NCBI RefSeq assembly: GCF_009696685.2
Contig: NZ_CP102355.1
Location: 766,001-830,000, forward strand
DNA length: 64,000 nucleotides
Direction: 5' to 3'
Origin: Paracoccus sp. SMMA_5_TC
GTDB taxonomy: Bacteria; Pseudomonadota; Alphaproteobacteria; Rhodobacterales; Rhodobacteraceae
Below, piece by piece: positions 52,307-61,589 of this stretch. Below the pieces are notes generated by a model. It had not been told where the DNA came from. It saw only the letters and a list, made by a program, of their open reading frames with translations, and made no database searches. The first letter of the stretch is position 1. Each line of letters opens with the position of its first letter. Both the position numbers and the translations under genes were made by a program.

Positions 52307-53041
52307 ATGGCGCTTTTCGGCAAGCAATTTTTCAAAAGCTCGGATGCCCGGGCGGAAGACGAATACAGATCAGGCGTCCTAGCCGTGAGCGCCAAGAACT
52401 TCCAAGCTGCTTATGATCACTTCAATCGGGCCGCCGAAGGTGAGCACGGATCCGCGTATTACAACCTGTTCCTCCTGCACGGAGGCGGCTATCTGCCCAC
52501 CTTCGATCTCGATGCCGCAGCGGACAATTTCTACAAAGCGGCGGCGATAGGCCATCCCAAAGCAGAGCAGCAGCTTTACATGTTGGAGGGTGCTGATCGG
52601 GCCGGTTTCGGAATGGACAACCTTGCCGCGTTGGCCGCAGGCTCAGTCGAAACCGGCTTTCTCCCACCGATCTTAATGGTCTGCGCGTGTCGTTTTGTGA
52701 CCGCCGTCAGCATCAAATATGGTGCTACGATGGACGTCATTGCCTATGAATTGGACGCCGCGAGCTCCAGCGAGGACGGATATGTGCAAGCTTTCATTCG
52801 TCGAACGGGAATAGCCTCAAGTCTCTACAGGGGTGGCCTAAATCGACTTGTCGAAGGATCTGCTGCCGACCAGATCACCGATGGTCTGAACGATTTCAGC
52901 TTGGCGCTCAGTCGGTCTGGAATGGGAAGCAAACTCGGAAAGATGGCCCGCTGCACTGTTGTCGGCCACATGATCAAGAAATCCTATCTAGGAGAGAACG
53001 CAGCGCCGCTTCTGGGCGTAAAGCGCTTCTTCGAAGTCTGA
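52307..53041 (+). CDS. Sel1/TPR-like repeat protein, cargo region
   Basis: This 244-residue protein has in its N-terminal half two to three Sel1/TPR-like helical repeats: YRSGVLAVSAKNFQAAYDHF, NRAAEGEHGSAYYNLFLLHG and DLDAAADNFYKAAAIGHPKA. The second half is helical without a known motif. The base composition appears less GC-rich than the late operon, and it follows the spanin genes after a 183-nt gap, so it is a separate transcription unit of moron type. Sel1-like proteins usually mediate protein-protein contacts. No specific function can be given. Confidence 0.7.
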   Translation: MALFGKQFFKSSDARAEDEYRSGVLAVSAKNFQAAYDHFNRAAEGEHGSAYYNLFLLHGGGYLPTFDLDAAADNFYKAAAIGHPKAEQQLYMLEGADRAGFGMDNLAALAAGSVETGFLPPILMVCACRFVTAVSIKYGATMDVIAYELDAASSSEDGYVQAFIRRTGIASSLYRGGLNRLVEGSAADQITDGLNDFSLALSRSGMGSKLGKMARCTVVGHMIKKSYLGENAAPLLGVKRFFEV

Positions 53042-53198
53042 ATGCAGAACGGACCGCCGACAGTTCGACATCGTATTCACGATGAAACACACAGCCTTCA
53101 GAAGACTTCGCCTCGTAGCCGACCGTTTTCGGTCGCACAAAGGTCACTTGGCACGGCCAATGCACAGTCTCGACAGGTGATGGTGGGCGGTCTAGGCA

Positions 53199-56054
53199 AT
53201 GATTGAGTGGCTGATCGGTGCGGCTGTTTTCGGATTGGTTGGAGAACTCTTCGGCGCATCGCGTCGGCCGTCATCGGCTCCGTCGTACCAGCCGGTCAGC
53301 ACCCGCCCAAAGTTGACCCTGACACCGCAGGCTGCCGAGGACCAGAAGCCGGAGACCGCGTGGGATGTCGCAAAGTTCCACGATTTGTCGGCGGCCTTGG
53401 ACTGGCTTGAAAGCGCGTCCCGGTACCCTGCGGCCTGCGTGACGCCACCGATCCTGTCCGAGGCCGCAAAATATCGCGGATTTTTGAAGCAGGAACTGGC
53501 CCGCGTAGAAGGGATGATTGCCGACAAGGCGGTTTGCGGACGGATCAATGACTTCTTGAAAGATCCCAAACTAGCTAGGGAGAGCGCAATAGCGGCGCAC
53601 CTGGAACGCGAACTTGCCCGTTGGGCCGGCTTTCTCGATGGAGTCGAGTCTCAGCCACTCACAGCAGAACAGCGGCGCGCCGTTCTCAGCGAAGAAGACG
53701 CCACCCTCGTTCTGGCTGGTGCAGGGTCAGGCAAGACAAGCGTCATAACTGCGAAGGCCGCTTACCTGCTGAAGTCGGGGATGCGTGAGTCAGGAGAAAT
53801 TCTTCCCTTGGCCTTTGGTAAAGAGGCCGCAAATGAGATGGCCACGCGCATAGGCCGGGCGTGTAACGTGCCAGTCAAGGCGTGGACATTTCACGCGTTG
53901 GCCTACCACATCATCGGCCACGTAGAGGGCACGAAACCACCTCTTGCTTCACATGCCGGAGACCAGAAGCGGTATTCCGACCTTATCCGGCGGATTCTTC
54001 GGCAGCTCGTCGCGACGGACGAAAAAATTGCGAATGTGGTTGTCGATTGGTTCACTCAGTTCCCCATCGAATGCGGCAGCGAATGGGACTACGATACCAA
54101 GCACGCTTGGTATACCCACGTCGAAAGCCTCAATCTTCGAACGCTTCAAGGCGAAAAGGTTCGCAGCTACGAAGAATTCCTGATCGCTAACTGGCTGTAT
54201 CGAAACGGTATCGATTATGAGTATGAGCCGCAGTACGAACACCGCCTGCCAGATTCGGGACGGCGAGGCTATACTCCGGACTTTCGCCTGACCGAGAGCG
54301 GCATCTACCTTGAACACTTCGGTGTCAGAAAAGCCAAATCACCAATCGGCTTTGGAGAGATGCTTGTCACCGCGCCGTTTGTCGATCGCAAGGAATACCT
54401 GGCGTCGATGGACTGGAAGCGAAAAGTCCATGCCAGTTTTGAAACCAAACTCATCGAAACCTACAGCTATGAACGCCAGGAAGGACGGCTTCTCGACGCA
54501 CTGGCCGAAAAGCTTGGTCCGCATGTGATGATGCGACCGCGACCGATTGAGTCGATCTATGACCGTGTTGTCGAGCTGGGGCATGTCGATAGCTTCACGC
54601 AACTCCTTGGCACCTTCCTGCTTCAGTTCAAGGGCGGCACCTATACCCTGGGAGCGTGCCGATCAAAGGCGGACAAGCTCAAAATGGGCGAGCGCGGCAG
54701 AGCGTTTCTAGCGGTCTTTGAGCCGGTGCTCCGCCAATATCAGCATGAATTGGGCGAGAGGATCGACTTTGAGGACATGGTTCTTCGGGCCGCCGGATAT
54801 GTCGAGAGTGGGGCTTATCAGAGCCCGTTCCGGCATATCCTTGTCGACGAGTTCCAGGACATCTCGCAAGATCGGGCGCGCTTTGTCGGTGCCTTGAAGG
54901 CCCAGCATGGGGATGCGAGGATCTTCGCGGTAGGGGATGACTGGCAGTCGATCTACCGCTTCGCCGGAGCGGACATTCAAATCATGCGCAGCTTTGGCCC
55001 CAAGTTCGGTGGTGAGTTCGGCGCCGAGAAGGATATTCATCAAGTCGTGGACTTGGGCCGCACTTTCCGGTCGGTGGACAAGATCGCTCTCGCAGCCCGA
55101 CGCTTCATACTGAAAAACCCCGCTCAGATCGAAAAGACGATCATTCCGGCCGGAGAAGCAGAAGGCCCTGCGCTTCGTGTGGTTTGGACGAAAAAAGCCA
55201 AGCAAGAGGCTGAACTCCTCGAGACCTTGACGAATCTGACGGAACTCGGGGCCAAGGAACGCGGGACCGGCAACGTGACCAGCGTTCTTCTCCTGGCAAG
55301 GTATCGCCACGAACGGCCCGACATGGTGGCTCTCGGGCGGAAGTTCCCAAATTTGTCTATGAGCTTCAAGACGATCCACGGCTCAAAAGGCCTGGAAGCC
55401 GATCATGTCGTTATACTTGGATGCAACAACGGCAAGTATGGCTTCCCGTCCGAAGTCACCGATGACCCGATCCTGAGCTTGGTCTCACCGGAAGGAGAGC
55501 CATTTCAACACGCCGAAGAACGGCGGATCATGTATGTGGCAATGACCCGCGCACGCTCAACCGTCACACTGCTTGCGTCCGAAGCCGAACCCTCATGCTT
55601 CGTGCGGGAACTGGTTTCCGAGACTGAATACGGTCTAGCGACTTCGACCGGGTCGATTGCGGGTCACGTACCTTGCAGCGAATGCGGTGGACGCTTGCTT
55701 CCAGTGCCCGCCCAGGATGGCCGAGTATGGTATCGATGCGAGCACAGCCTCATGTGCAGCAATTACATGCCTGCCTGCAGTCACTGCGGGATCGGGATGC
55801 CGACGGTTTCGGGGACTTCAGGGATCCTCGAATGCTCACATTGTGGGACGGAACACCATCAGTGCCCGAAATGCTCGGATGGCTGGCTTGTGGAGAAACA
55901 CGGTCGCTACGGAGACTTTTTCAGCTGCGTCCGCTACCCGGACTGCACAGGAAAGGCATCAGTGGCGGAAATCAGAGCCCGCGAGATAGGACACGTTGGC
56001 GGTGCGGAAGAACTCAGGCTCGCTGTCTCGAAGCCTGGAGCCAGAAAACAATGA
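53199..56054 (+). CDS. UvrD/helicase-IV-like SF1 helicase with nuclease-like insert and zinc ribbons
   Basis: This 951-residue protein has an N-terminal membrane-like helix (MIEWLIGAAVFGLVGELFGA). SF1 motifs are GAGSGKT (174-180, Walker A), ILVDEFQDIS (Walker B), GDDWQSIYRFAGAD (helicase-IV type), FKTIHGSKGLEADHVVILG and RIMYVAMTRAR. Between Walker A and B lies YEEFLIANWLYRNGIDYEYE with GYTPDFRL and YLEHFGV, which looks like a PD-(D/E)xK nuclease fold. The C-terminus has three CxxC groups, the last (CPKCSDGWLVEKHGRYGDFF) a topoisomerase-type zinc finger. All helicase motifs are intact. The cargo position suggests a DNA repair or anti-phage role; this is an inference. Confidence 0.85.
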   Translation: MIEWLIGAAVFGLVGELFGASRRPSSAPSYQPVSTRPKLTLTPQAAEDQKPETAWDVAKFHDLSAALDWLESASRYPAACVTPPILSEAAKYRGFLKQELARVEGMIADKAVCGRINDFLKDPKLARESAIAAHLERELARWAGFLDGVESQPLTAEQRRAVLSEEDATLVLAGAGSGKTSVITAKAAYLLKSGMRESGEILPLAFGKEAANEMATRIGRACNVPVKAWTFHALAYHIIGHVEGTKPPLASHAGDQKRYSDLIRRILRQLVATDEKIANVVVDWFTQFPIECGSEWDYDTKHAWYTHVESLNLRTLQGEKVRSYEEFLIANWLYRNGIDYEYEPQYEHRLPDSGRRGYTPDFRLTESGIYLEHFGVRKAKSPIGFGEMLVTAPFVDRKEYLASMDWKRKVHASFETKLIETYSYERQEGRLLDALAEKLGPHVMMRPRPIESIYDRVVELGHVDSFTQLLGTFLLQFKGGTYTLGACRSKADKLKMGERGRAFLAVFEPVLRQYQHELGERIDFEDMVLRAAGYVESGAYQSPFRHILVDEFQDISQDRARFVGALKAQHGDARIFAVGDDWQSIYRFAGADIQIMRSFGPKFGGEFGAEKDIHQVVDLGRTFRSVDKIALAARRFILKNPAQIEKTIIPAGEAEGPALRVVWTKKAKQEAELLETLTNLTELGAKERGTGNVTSVLLLARYRHERPDMVALGRKFPNLSMSFKTIHGSKGLEADHVVILGCNNGKYGFPSEVTDDPILSLVSPEGEPFQHAEERRIMYVAMTRARSTVTLLASEAEPSCFVRELVSETEYGLATSTGSIAGHVPCSECGGRLLPVPAQDGRVWYRCEHSLMCSNYMPACSHCGIGMPTVSGTSGILECSHCGTEHHQCPKCSDGWLVEKHGRYGDFFSCVRYPDCTGKASVAEIRAREIGHVGGAEELRLAVSKPGARKQ

Positions 56055-56181
56055 CATTGGTGTGCCAGAAAACGGGTCGCCGCGATGCCCCAGGCTCCGT
56101 GGCTCAAAATGACTGATGCTCAGTGTCGAACGAACAAGAACATACAAAGGAAGGAAAATCAGTGTTTGGCCTTTTCAAGAA

Positions 56182-56189
56182 GGAAACGC
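56182..56189 (+). repeat. 8-bp target duplication (left) of the IS256-family element
   Basis: GGAAACGC is repeated exactly at 57568-57575. Eight or nine bp is the usual duplication for this family. Confidence 0.85.
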
Positions 56190-57567
56190 GTTAGCGTCCG
56201 AGGAGCTGGTGTAATTTCATCGCCGTCGGCGGTGTGATCCCAGGTGGCCATCGAGGTGTATGTTCGAGGTGGAGTTTGGCGACTTCAACCACGGCCCCTA
56301 CGGAGACCCCGATGACCAAGACGAACATGGACCTGTCCGAGCTTCTGGCCAAGCACGATCAGGGCGACTTCTTGCGCGGCATTGCCGAAGCCGTGCTGCA
56401 ACTGATCATGGAGACCGATGTGGAAGGCATCATCGGCGCCGGCCGGCATGAACGCAGCGGTGAACGCACGACCTGGCGCAACGGGTATCGAGAGCGCGCT
56501 CTCGATACCCGTTTGGGCACGCTGAACCTGCGGGTGCCGAAGCTGCGGCAGGGCAGCTATTTCCCGGGCTTCCTCGAGGCCCGCAAGACCTCCGAGCAGG
56601 CGCTGGTGGCGGTGATCCAGGAGGCTTGGATCGGCGGCGTCTCCACCCGCCGCGTCGACGAGCTGGTGCAGGCCATGGGGCTCAGCGGGATATCGAAGAG
56701 CACGGTCTCGAAGCTCTGCAAGGATATCGATGACAGGGTCGGGGAGTTCCTGAACCGGCCGCTCACCGGCGACTGGCCCTATGTCTGGCTCGACGCCACC
56801 TATCTCAAGGTCCGCCAAGGCGGGCGCATCGTGCCGGTCGCGGCCATAATTGCGGTGGCGGCCAACACCGAGGGCCGAAGGGAAATCATCGGCTTGGGCA
56901 TTGGGCCCTCAGAGGCCGAGACCTTCTGGACCGAGTTTCTGCGTTCCCTCCGCGCCCGGGGGCTGAGTGGGGTCAAGCTGGTGATCAGCGATGCCCACAC
57001 CGGCCTCAAGGCAGCCATTGCCCGGGTGTTCGAAGCGACCTGGCAGCGATGCCGCGTTCACTGGATCAGGAATGCTCTCGCCCACGTCTCGCGCGGCCAA
57101 CACACCGTTGTCGCCGCCGCGATCCGCCAGGCTTTCGACCAGCCCGACCGCGCCCATGCGGGCGAAACCTGGCGCAAGGTTGCCGAACAACTGCGCCCGC
57201 GCTGGCCCAAGCTGGCCGATCTCATGGACGCCAGCGAGCATGACGTGCTGGCCTACATGTCCTTCCCGCGCCAGCACAGGACCAAGCTGCACAGCACCAA
57301 CCCGATCGAGCGCCTGAACAAGGAGGTAAAGCGGCGCTCCGATGTCGTCGGGATCTTCCCCAACGAGGCCTCAATCATGCGCCTGATCGGCGCCGTGCTC
57401 TTCGAAGCCAACGACGAATGGCAGACCTCGAGCCGCTACATGATGGTCGAGGCCTTCGCCGAGATCGACAAGGAGGAGATCGACCCCATTCTCAGCATAA
57501 CCACGAAAGCCGCCTGATCATGCCCTCAGGCCATCCAGGAATTTACACCAGCTTGACGGACGTGACC
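56190..57567 (+). mobile_element. IS256-family insertion element
   Basis: This 1378-bp element has ~29-bp ungapped imperfect terminal inverted repeats (left GTTAGCGTCCGAGGAGCTGG, right in reverse complement GGTCACGTCCGTCAAGCTGG) and the 8-bp duplication GGAAACGC. It contains one intact transposase gene. The insertion interrupts codons 8-10 of a cargo gene. Confidence 0.88.
56312..57517 (+). CDS. IS256-family (mutator-type) transposase
   Basis: In this 401-residue protein the conserved family blocks are intact: LDATYLKVRQGG (first Asp), VKLVISDAHTGLKAAIARVF (second Asp), WQRCRVHWIRNALAHVSRGQ (the C-x2-H region) and KLHSTNPIERLNKEVKRRSD (catalytic Glu). The N-terminal RTTWRNGYRERALDTRLGTL is the DNA-binding region. 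I chose ATG 56312, in line with family length. The gene appears functional. Confidence 0.95.
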   Translation: MTKTNMDLSELLAKHDQGDFLRGIAEAVLQLIMETDVEGIIGAGRHERSGERTTWRNGYRERALDTRLGTLNLRVPKLRQGSYFPGFLEARKTSEQALVAVIQEAWIGGVSTRRVDELVQAMGLSGISKSTVSKLCKDIDDRVGEFLNRPLTGDWPYVWLDATYLKVRQGGRIVPVAAIIAVAANTEGRREIIGLGIGPSEAETFWTEFLRSLRARGLSGVKLVISDAHTGLKAAIARVFEATWQRCRVHWIRNALAHVSRGQHTVVAAAIRQAFDQPDRAHAGETWRKVAEQLRPRWPKLADLMDASEHDVLAYMSFPRQHRTKLHSTNPIERLNKEVKRRSDVVGIFPNEASIMRLIGAVLFEANDEWQTSSRYMMVEAFAEIDKEEIDPILSITTKAA

Positions 57568-57575
57568 GGAAACGC
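57568..57575 (+). repeat. 8-bp target duplication (right) of the IS256-family element
   Basis: GGAAACGC, identical to 56182-56189. Confidence 0.85.
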
Positions 57576-58201
57576 AGAGCAAGCTTCGGGTCATGGGTCA
57601 TGATTTGGAAGTCGTCTCGATAACTCGAGGTGGAAGGATTCTTTTCACAGGAGAGGCCGTTCGAAGGTTCCCCAAGGATCACTTTGAGGGCAAAATCATG
57701 GAGGTTGCTTTCGTCTGCAAATCTGGCAGCCCGTACTTTGCCTATTACACCTGTCCGGATTATTATTTCGCCGTTGCAGCACCTGGTGGTTCTGCATCCT
57801 TTGGAGGCCCATTCGAGACAGAGAAATTCAGATCAGCTGTCTCGCAAGCCATCGGAGTCTTTCTGGTGAAATGCTTGAGGGACACACTGAAGGTCGATGC
57901 TAGCCGGGAAATTGTCTCGTTCAGCCATAATCGCGCCCACACAAACGTGCTTGCCTATATCTCGTCGATGGGTATCTGGGCCCCGATCCAGCACAATGAT
58001 GCCGAAGGTGACGATGCATCTGAGAGAAAGGCTGCGGCTGTCGACAGTGGGCGGGTCAAACTGTCTGACGTCATTGCTGTAGATGAACTTTCACCTTCGG
58101 CCTAACGGGACAGTATGATCAACGGCGGCAACTCTTCGGTTGCCGCCAAGCATGCGTGAACGAAGCTAAAGGAGATGACCTGCCCCCCGGTCGTCCCTCG
58201 T

Positions 58202-59083
58202 TCATAACGAGAGTCCTTGGGGTTGATAGTGGTCGGTTTCGGGTGTGGCAAGCGCGCCGGGCGCGGAGCTCTCAGATTGCTCAAGCGCCCGGCGCGCTTC
58301 TGCTGGCGTTTGGTTGCCCAGCGAGGAATGCGGCCTGACGTTGTTGTAATCGTATCGCCAGAGGGCCAGCTTTCGGCGGGCATCAGCCAGGCTGTCGAAT
58401 ATCTCCTCGTTGAGGCATTCGTCGCGCAAGCTGCCGTTGAAGCTCTCGAGGTAGCCGTTCTGCTGCGGCTTGCCCGGGTCGATGTAATGCCACTCGACCT
58501 TGTTGTCATTTGCCCACTTCAGGATCGCCTTGCTGGTGAACTCGGTGCCATTGTCGGAGACGATGCAAGCGGGTTTTCCATAGATGCGGACCAGCGCGTC
58601 CAGTTCCCGTGCGACCCGCGAGCCCGAGATGCTGGTGTCTGCGATCAGCGCCAGGTTCTCGCGGCAGCAATCATCATTGACCGCCAGGATGCGGAACTTG
58701 CGGCAAGCCCCGAACGTGTCCGACAGGAAGTCCAGCGACCACCGCTGGTTTGGGCGCAATGGCACCGGCATTGGGGTTCGGCTTCCGCGGGCCCTCTTGC
58801 GGCCACGGCGTCGGCGCACCGACAGCCCCTCTTCCCGATAGATGCGGTAGAGCTTCTTCTCGTTCATGATCATGCCCTTGCGCTCCAGCAGGATGCCCAC
58901 ACGCCGATAGCCGAAGCGTCGGCGTTTCTCGGCGATCTTGTGCATCTCCTCACGGATTTCCGGGTTGTCGGGCGGCCTGTCCCGCCGCACCGTTTTCGGA
59001 TCGACACCGATCAGGACGCAGGCCCGGCGTTGAGAGATCGGATGATCCTTCATCGCCCGCAGCACCGCGTCCCGCCGCGCCAT
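58202..59083 (-). CDS. IS3-family transposase OrfB, copy 2
   Basis: The translation is identical to the OrfB at 23320-24201, with the DDE integrase core intact ([35 protein letters not shown]). It is made mainly as an OrfAB fusion through -1 slippage on GGGAAAA. Confidence 0.92.
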   Translation of the reverse strand: MARRDAVLRAMKDHPISQRRACVLIGVDPKTVRRDRPPDNPEIREEMHKIAEKRRRFGYRRVGILLERKGMIMNEKKLYRIYREEGLSVRRRRGRKRARGSRTPMPVPLRPNQRWSLDFLSDTFGACRKFRILAVNDDCCRENLALIADTSISGSRVARELDALVRIYGKPACIVSDNGTEFTSKAILKWANDNKVEWHYIDPGKPQQNGYLESFNGSLRDECLNEEIFDSLADARRKLALWRYDYNNVRPHSSLGNQTPAEARRALEQSESSAPGALATPETDHYQPQGLSL

Positions 59084-59091
59084 CGGTGTCG

Positions 59092-59355
59092 TCAGGGTTT
59101 TCCCAGGAGATCCTTTAGAACCACATTGTCGAGCATGGCATCCGCCAGCAGGCGCTTGAGCTTCGCATTCTCGTCTTCGAGCTGCTTCAGCCGCTTGGCG
59201 TCGGACAGGTCCATCCCGCCATACTTGGCCTTCAGCTTGTAAAAGGTCGCGGGACTCAACCCGTGCTTCCGGCAAAGCTCGGAGGTCGGCAAACCAGCCT
59301 CCTGCTCTTTGATCATCCCGATGATTTGCGCCTCGGTGAAACGGCTTTTCCTCAC
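59092..59355 (-). CDS. IS3-family transposase OrfA, copy 2
   Basis: This 87-residue protein is identical to 24210-24473, with an N-terminal helix-turn-helix ([20 protein letters not shown]) and a coiled coil ([15 protein letters not shown]). Confidence 0.92.
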   Translation of the reverse strand: MRKSRFTEAQIIGMIKEQEAGLPTSELCRKHGLSPATFYKLKAKYGGMDLSDAKRLKQLEDENAKLKRLLADAMLDNVVLKDLLGKP

Positions 59356-59518
59356 GTCGTCTGCTCCTTCTCAGGTTGGGCAGACTCTACATCACAGCGA
59401 GGGAACTTCCGGGGGGCAGGTCAGAGAGCTAACAGATCTGGCTGCGGTGATCTGAACAGCCGGGATAAGTGGATTTTCCGCGCAACAGCGGCATGATGCT
59501 GCGAGCGAGGAGAAGACC

Positions 59519-59830
59519 ATGGCAAGACGACCGCGCCGGAACCACAGCCCGGCTTTCAAGGCGAAAGTGGCGGTATCCGCGATCAAGGGCGAGAAGACCA
59601 TGATCGAGCTGGCGCAAGAATTCGACGTCCATCCGAACCAGATCAAGCAGTGGCGTGACCAGTTGCTTGAGGGCGCGACCGGGGTATTCGGGGAAGCCCC
59701 GAAGGCCGAGCCGGAGCCGACCATCGATGTGAAGACCCTGCATGCGAAGATCGGAGAGCTGACGCTGGAGAATGATTTTTTGTCCGGCGCGCTCGGCAAG
59801 GCGGGTCTGTTGCCGAGCGCAAGAAAATGA
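59519..59830 (+). CDS. IS3-family transposase OrfA (helix-turn-helix)
   Basis: In this 103-residue protein, RRNHSPAFKAKVAVSAIKGE, KTMIELAQEFDVHPNQIKQW and RDQLLEGATGVFG are the transposase_8-type helix-turn-helix. KTLHAKIGELTLENDFLSGA is the leucine-zipper-like part. GAGGAGAAGACC precedes the ATG. The stop overlaps the orfB start. Confidence 0.93.
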   Translation: MARRPRRNHSPAFKAKVAVSAIKGEKTMIELAQEFDVHPNQIKQWRDQLLEGATGVFGEAPKAEPEPTIDVKTLHAKIGELTLENDFLSGALGKAGLLPSARK

Positions 59831-60657
59831 TCGATCCCACCGCCAAGCTGAGCGTCAGCCGCCAGGCCATCGTGCTGGGGATCAGCCGGGGCAGCATCTA
59901 CTACAGGCCCCGCCCGGTGTCGGACGCCGATCTGAAGCTGATGCACCGGATCGACAAGCTGCATATGGAATTCCCCTTCGCGGGCAGCCGGATGCTGCAG
60001 GGTCTGCTGGTTCAGGAAGGGTTCAAGGTCGGGCGGCTGCATGTTGCCACGCTGATGAAGCGTATGGGCATCGAGGCGCTCTATCGTAAGCCGAACACCT
60101 CGAAGCCAGCGCCGGGGCACAAGATCTACCCCTATCTGCTTCGAGGCCTGCCCATCACCCGGCCCAATCAGGTCTGGGCGATGGACATCACCTACATCCC
60201 CATGGCCCGCGGGTTCATCTATTTGGCTGCTGTGCTCGACTGGTTCACCCGGCGCGTCCTCGCATGGCGAGTGTCGATCACGCTGGAGGCCGAGTTCTGC
60301 ATGGAAGCTGTGAAGGAGGCGTTGGCACGTCACGGCACGCCCGAAATCTTCAACACGGATCAAGGCAGTCAGTTCACATCGACCGAGTTCATCAAGGTGC
60401 TGGCCGCCCGCGAGATCAAGATCAGCATGGATGGCAAGGGCGCGTGGCGCGACAATGTCTTCGTCGAGCGCCTCTGGCGGACCATCAAATACGAGGAGGT
60501 TTACCTGAGGGCCTATGCCAGCGTGTCCGAAGCCCGGACCGGAATTGGCCGGTATCTGAGCTTCTACAACAGCCGACGGCCGCATTCGTCGCTTGACGGG
60601 AAAACGCCCGATCAGGCCTACTTCAACCAGCCGATGCCCGAAGCGGTGGCGGCGTAA
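59827..60657 (+). CDS. IS3-family transposase OrfB (DDE integrase core)
   Basis: This 276-residue protein has an HTH_21 region (HRIDKLHMEFPFAGSRMLQG) and an rve core with the catalytic residues in WAMDITYIPMARGFIYLAAV, IFNTDQGSQFTSTEFIKVLA and RDNVFVERLWRTIKYEEVYL. The C-terminal YNSRRPHSSLDGKTPDQAYF is the usual end of the family. The gene is intact. Confidence 0.94.
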   Translation: MIDPTAKLSVSRQAIVLGISRGSIYYRPRPVSDADLKLMHRIDKLHMEFPFAGSRMLQGLLVQEGFKVGRLHVATLMKRMGIEALYRKPNTSKPAPGHKIYPYLLRGLPITRPNQVWAMDITYIPMARGFIYLAAVLDWFTRRVLAWRVSITLEAEFCMEAVKEALARHGTPEIFNTDQGSQFTSTEFIKVLAAREIKISMDGKGAWRDNVFVERLWRTIKYEEVYLRAYASVSEARTGIGRYLSFYNSRRPHSSLDGKTPDQAYFNQPMPEAVAA

Positions 60658-60827
60658 CCAAGGCGGAAAGCCACTTAGAAAACGCCCGGAACCCGTTCAG
60701 ATCAACCGAACCACCTCTAACGGAGCCCAGAGGCGGCGATTAGCGCTGCTTGCCGCCACCATGAACCTACCCTCCGATGCGCGCCTATGCCCGCGCATGC
60801 ATGCTGTTGCGGTTTTTCTGTTGTTGT

Positions 60828-60847
60828 GTTGATGTGGCGTTGATGTA
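60828..60847 (+). repeat. arm-type-like repeat near attR
   Basis: GTTGATGTGGCGTTGATGTA, 19 of 20 identical to 21843-21862, same orientation. It lies 64 nt from attR. The stretch 60705-60911 holds no gene, only this repeat and a terminator. Confidence 0.5.
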
Positions 60848-60861
60848 AACTGCAAACGACA

Positions 60862-60886
60862 AAAGCCGAGCGTTATGCTCGGCTTT
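60862..60886 (-). terminator. phage-supplied terminator for the rrn operon
   Basis: AAAGCCGAGC and GCTCGGCTTT form a perfect 10-bp stem with a 5-nt loop. On the minus strand it ends in TTTTG. It lies 26 nt past the tRNA-fMet 3' end, inside the prophage end, and replaces the original terminator now at 21611-21639. Confidence 0.8.
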
Positions 60887-60911
60887 AAAGTCTTTGATAA
60901 TACTGGAATTT

Positions 60912-60989
<78 letters not shown>

Positions 60990-61024
60990 TCATGATTTGT
61001 TCTGAGGGATTGTCGCTTCTTTTC

Positions 61025-61144
61025 AGGTCTGGCGGTGACCTACTCTCCCACGTCTTGAGACGCAGTACCATTGGCGCTACGGCACTTAACGGCCGAGTTC
61101 GGGATGGGATCGGGTGTTTTGCTCGTGCTTTGGCCACCAGACCT
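61025..61144 (-). rRNA. rrf: 5S ribosomal RNA
   Basis: It is bounded by the helix-I pair AGGTCTGG and CCAGACCT. The conserved interior CCCGATCCCATCCCGAACTC is present on the minus strand, with GTAGGTCACCGCC near the 3' end. Length ~120 nt. It lies between the 23S rRNA and tRNA-fMet. Confidence 0.95.
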
Positions 61145-61552
61145 GAGAAGGAGCGACATCGGCGTTATCCTGATTTTTCAGGATGGGTTGTCCAAGGCTG
61201 CTTCTGGAAGGAGGGTCTGCCTTCTTCCGGATCAAATCAAGCCAATCGAGCCATTAGTACCGGTCAACTGAACGCATTGCTGCGCTTACATCTCCGGCCT
61301 ATCGACGTGGTGGTCTTCCACGGCTCTCAAGGGATACCTTGTTTTGAGGGGGGCTTCACGCTTAGATGCCTTCAGCGTTTATCCTGTCCGTTCATAGCTA
61401 CCCAGCACTGCCGTTGGCACGACAACTGGTCCACCAGTGGAACGTTCACCCCGGTCCTCTCGTACTAGGGGCAACTCCTCTCAAGTATCCTACACCCACG
61501 GCAGATAGGGACCGAACTGTCTCACGACGTTCTAAACCCAGCTCACGTACCT

Positions 61553-61589
<37 letters not shown>

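Larger units (their letters stand above)
56162..58105 (+). pseudogene. unknown gene split by an IS256-family insertion
   Basis: The 5' piece begins GTG 56162 (MFGLFKKET) behind AAGGAAGG. After removing the IS and one copy of the 8-bp duplication GGAAACGC, the frame continues as QSKLRVMGHDLEVVSITRGG and on to the stop at 58105, giving a ~185-residue protein. The intact 3' part alone could start at ATG 57593 (170 residues). Segments such as FVCKSGSPYFAYYTCPDYYF and KFRSAVSQAIGVFLVKCLRD suggest a compact alpha-beta protein. I do not recognise the family. It lies 107 nt after the helicase gene on the same strand and may have been its partner. Confidence 0.75.
58172..59427 (-). mobile_element. IS3-family (IS407-group-like) element, copy 2, with GAGA duplication
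   Basis: The element proper is 58176-59423 (1248 bp), same orientation as and apparently identical to 23294-24541. It is flanked by the 4-bp duplication GAGA (58172-58175 and 59424-59427), the correct size for this group. It therefore transposed here as a unit. It lies 67 nt after the split cargo gene. Confidence 0.92.
59448..60704 (+). mobile_element. second IS3-family element (different subgroup)
   Basis: The approximate ends are given by the inverted repeat TGATCTGAAC (59448-59457) and GTTCAGATCA (60695-60704), with further imperfect similarity (AAGTGG and TTTCCGC) inside. I see no convincing target duplication. The element abuts the other IS3 element with a 20-nt gap. It has orfA and orfB with an ATGA overlap. 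Confidence 0.75.
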
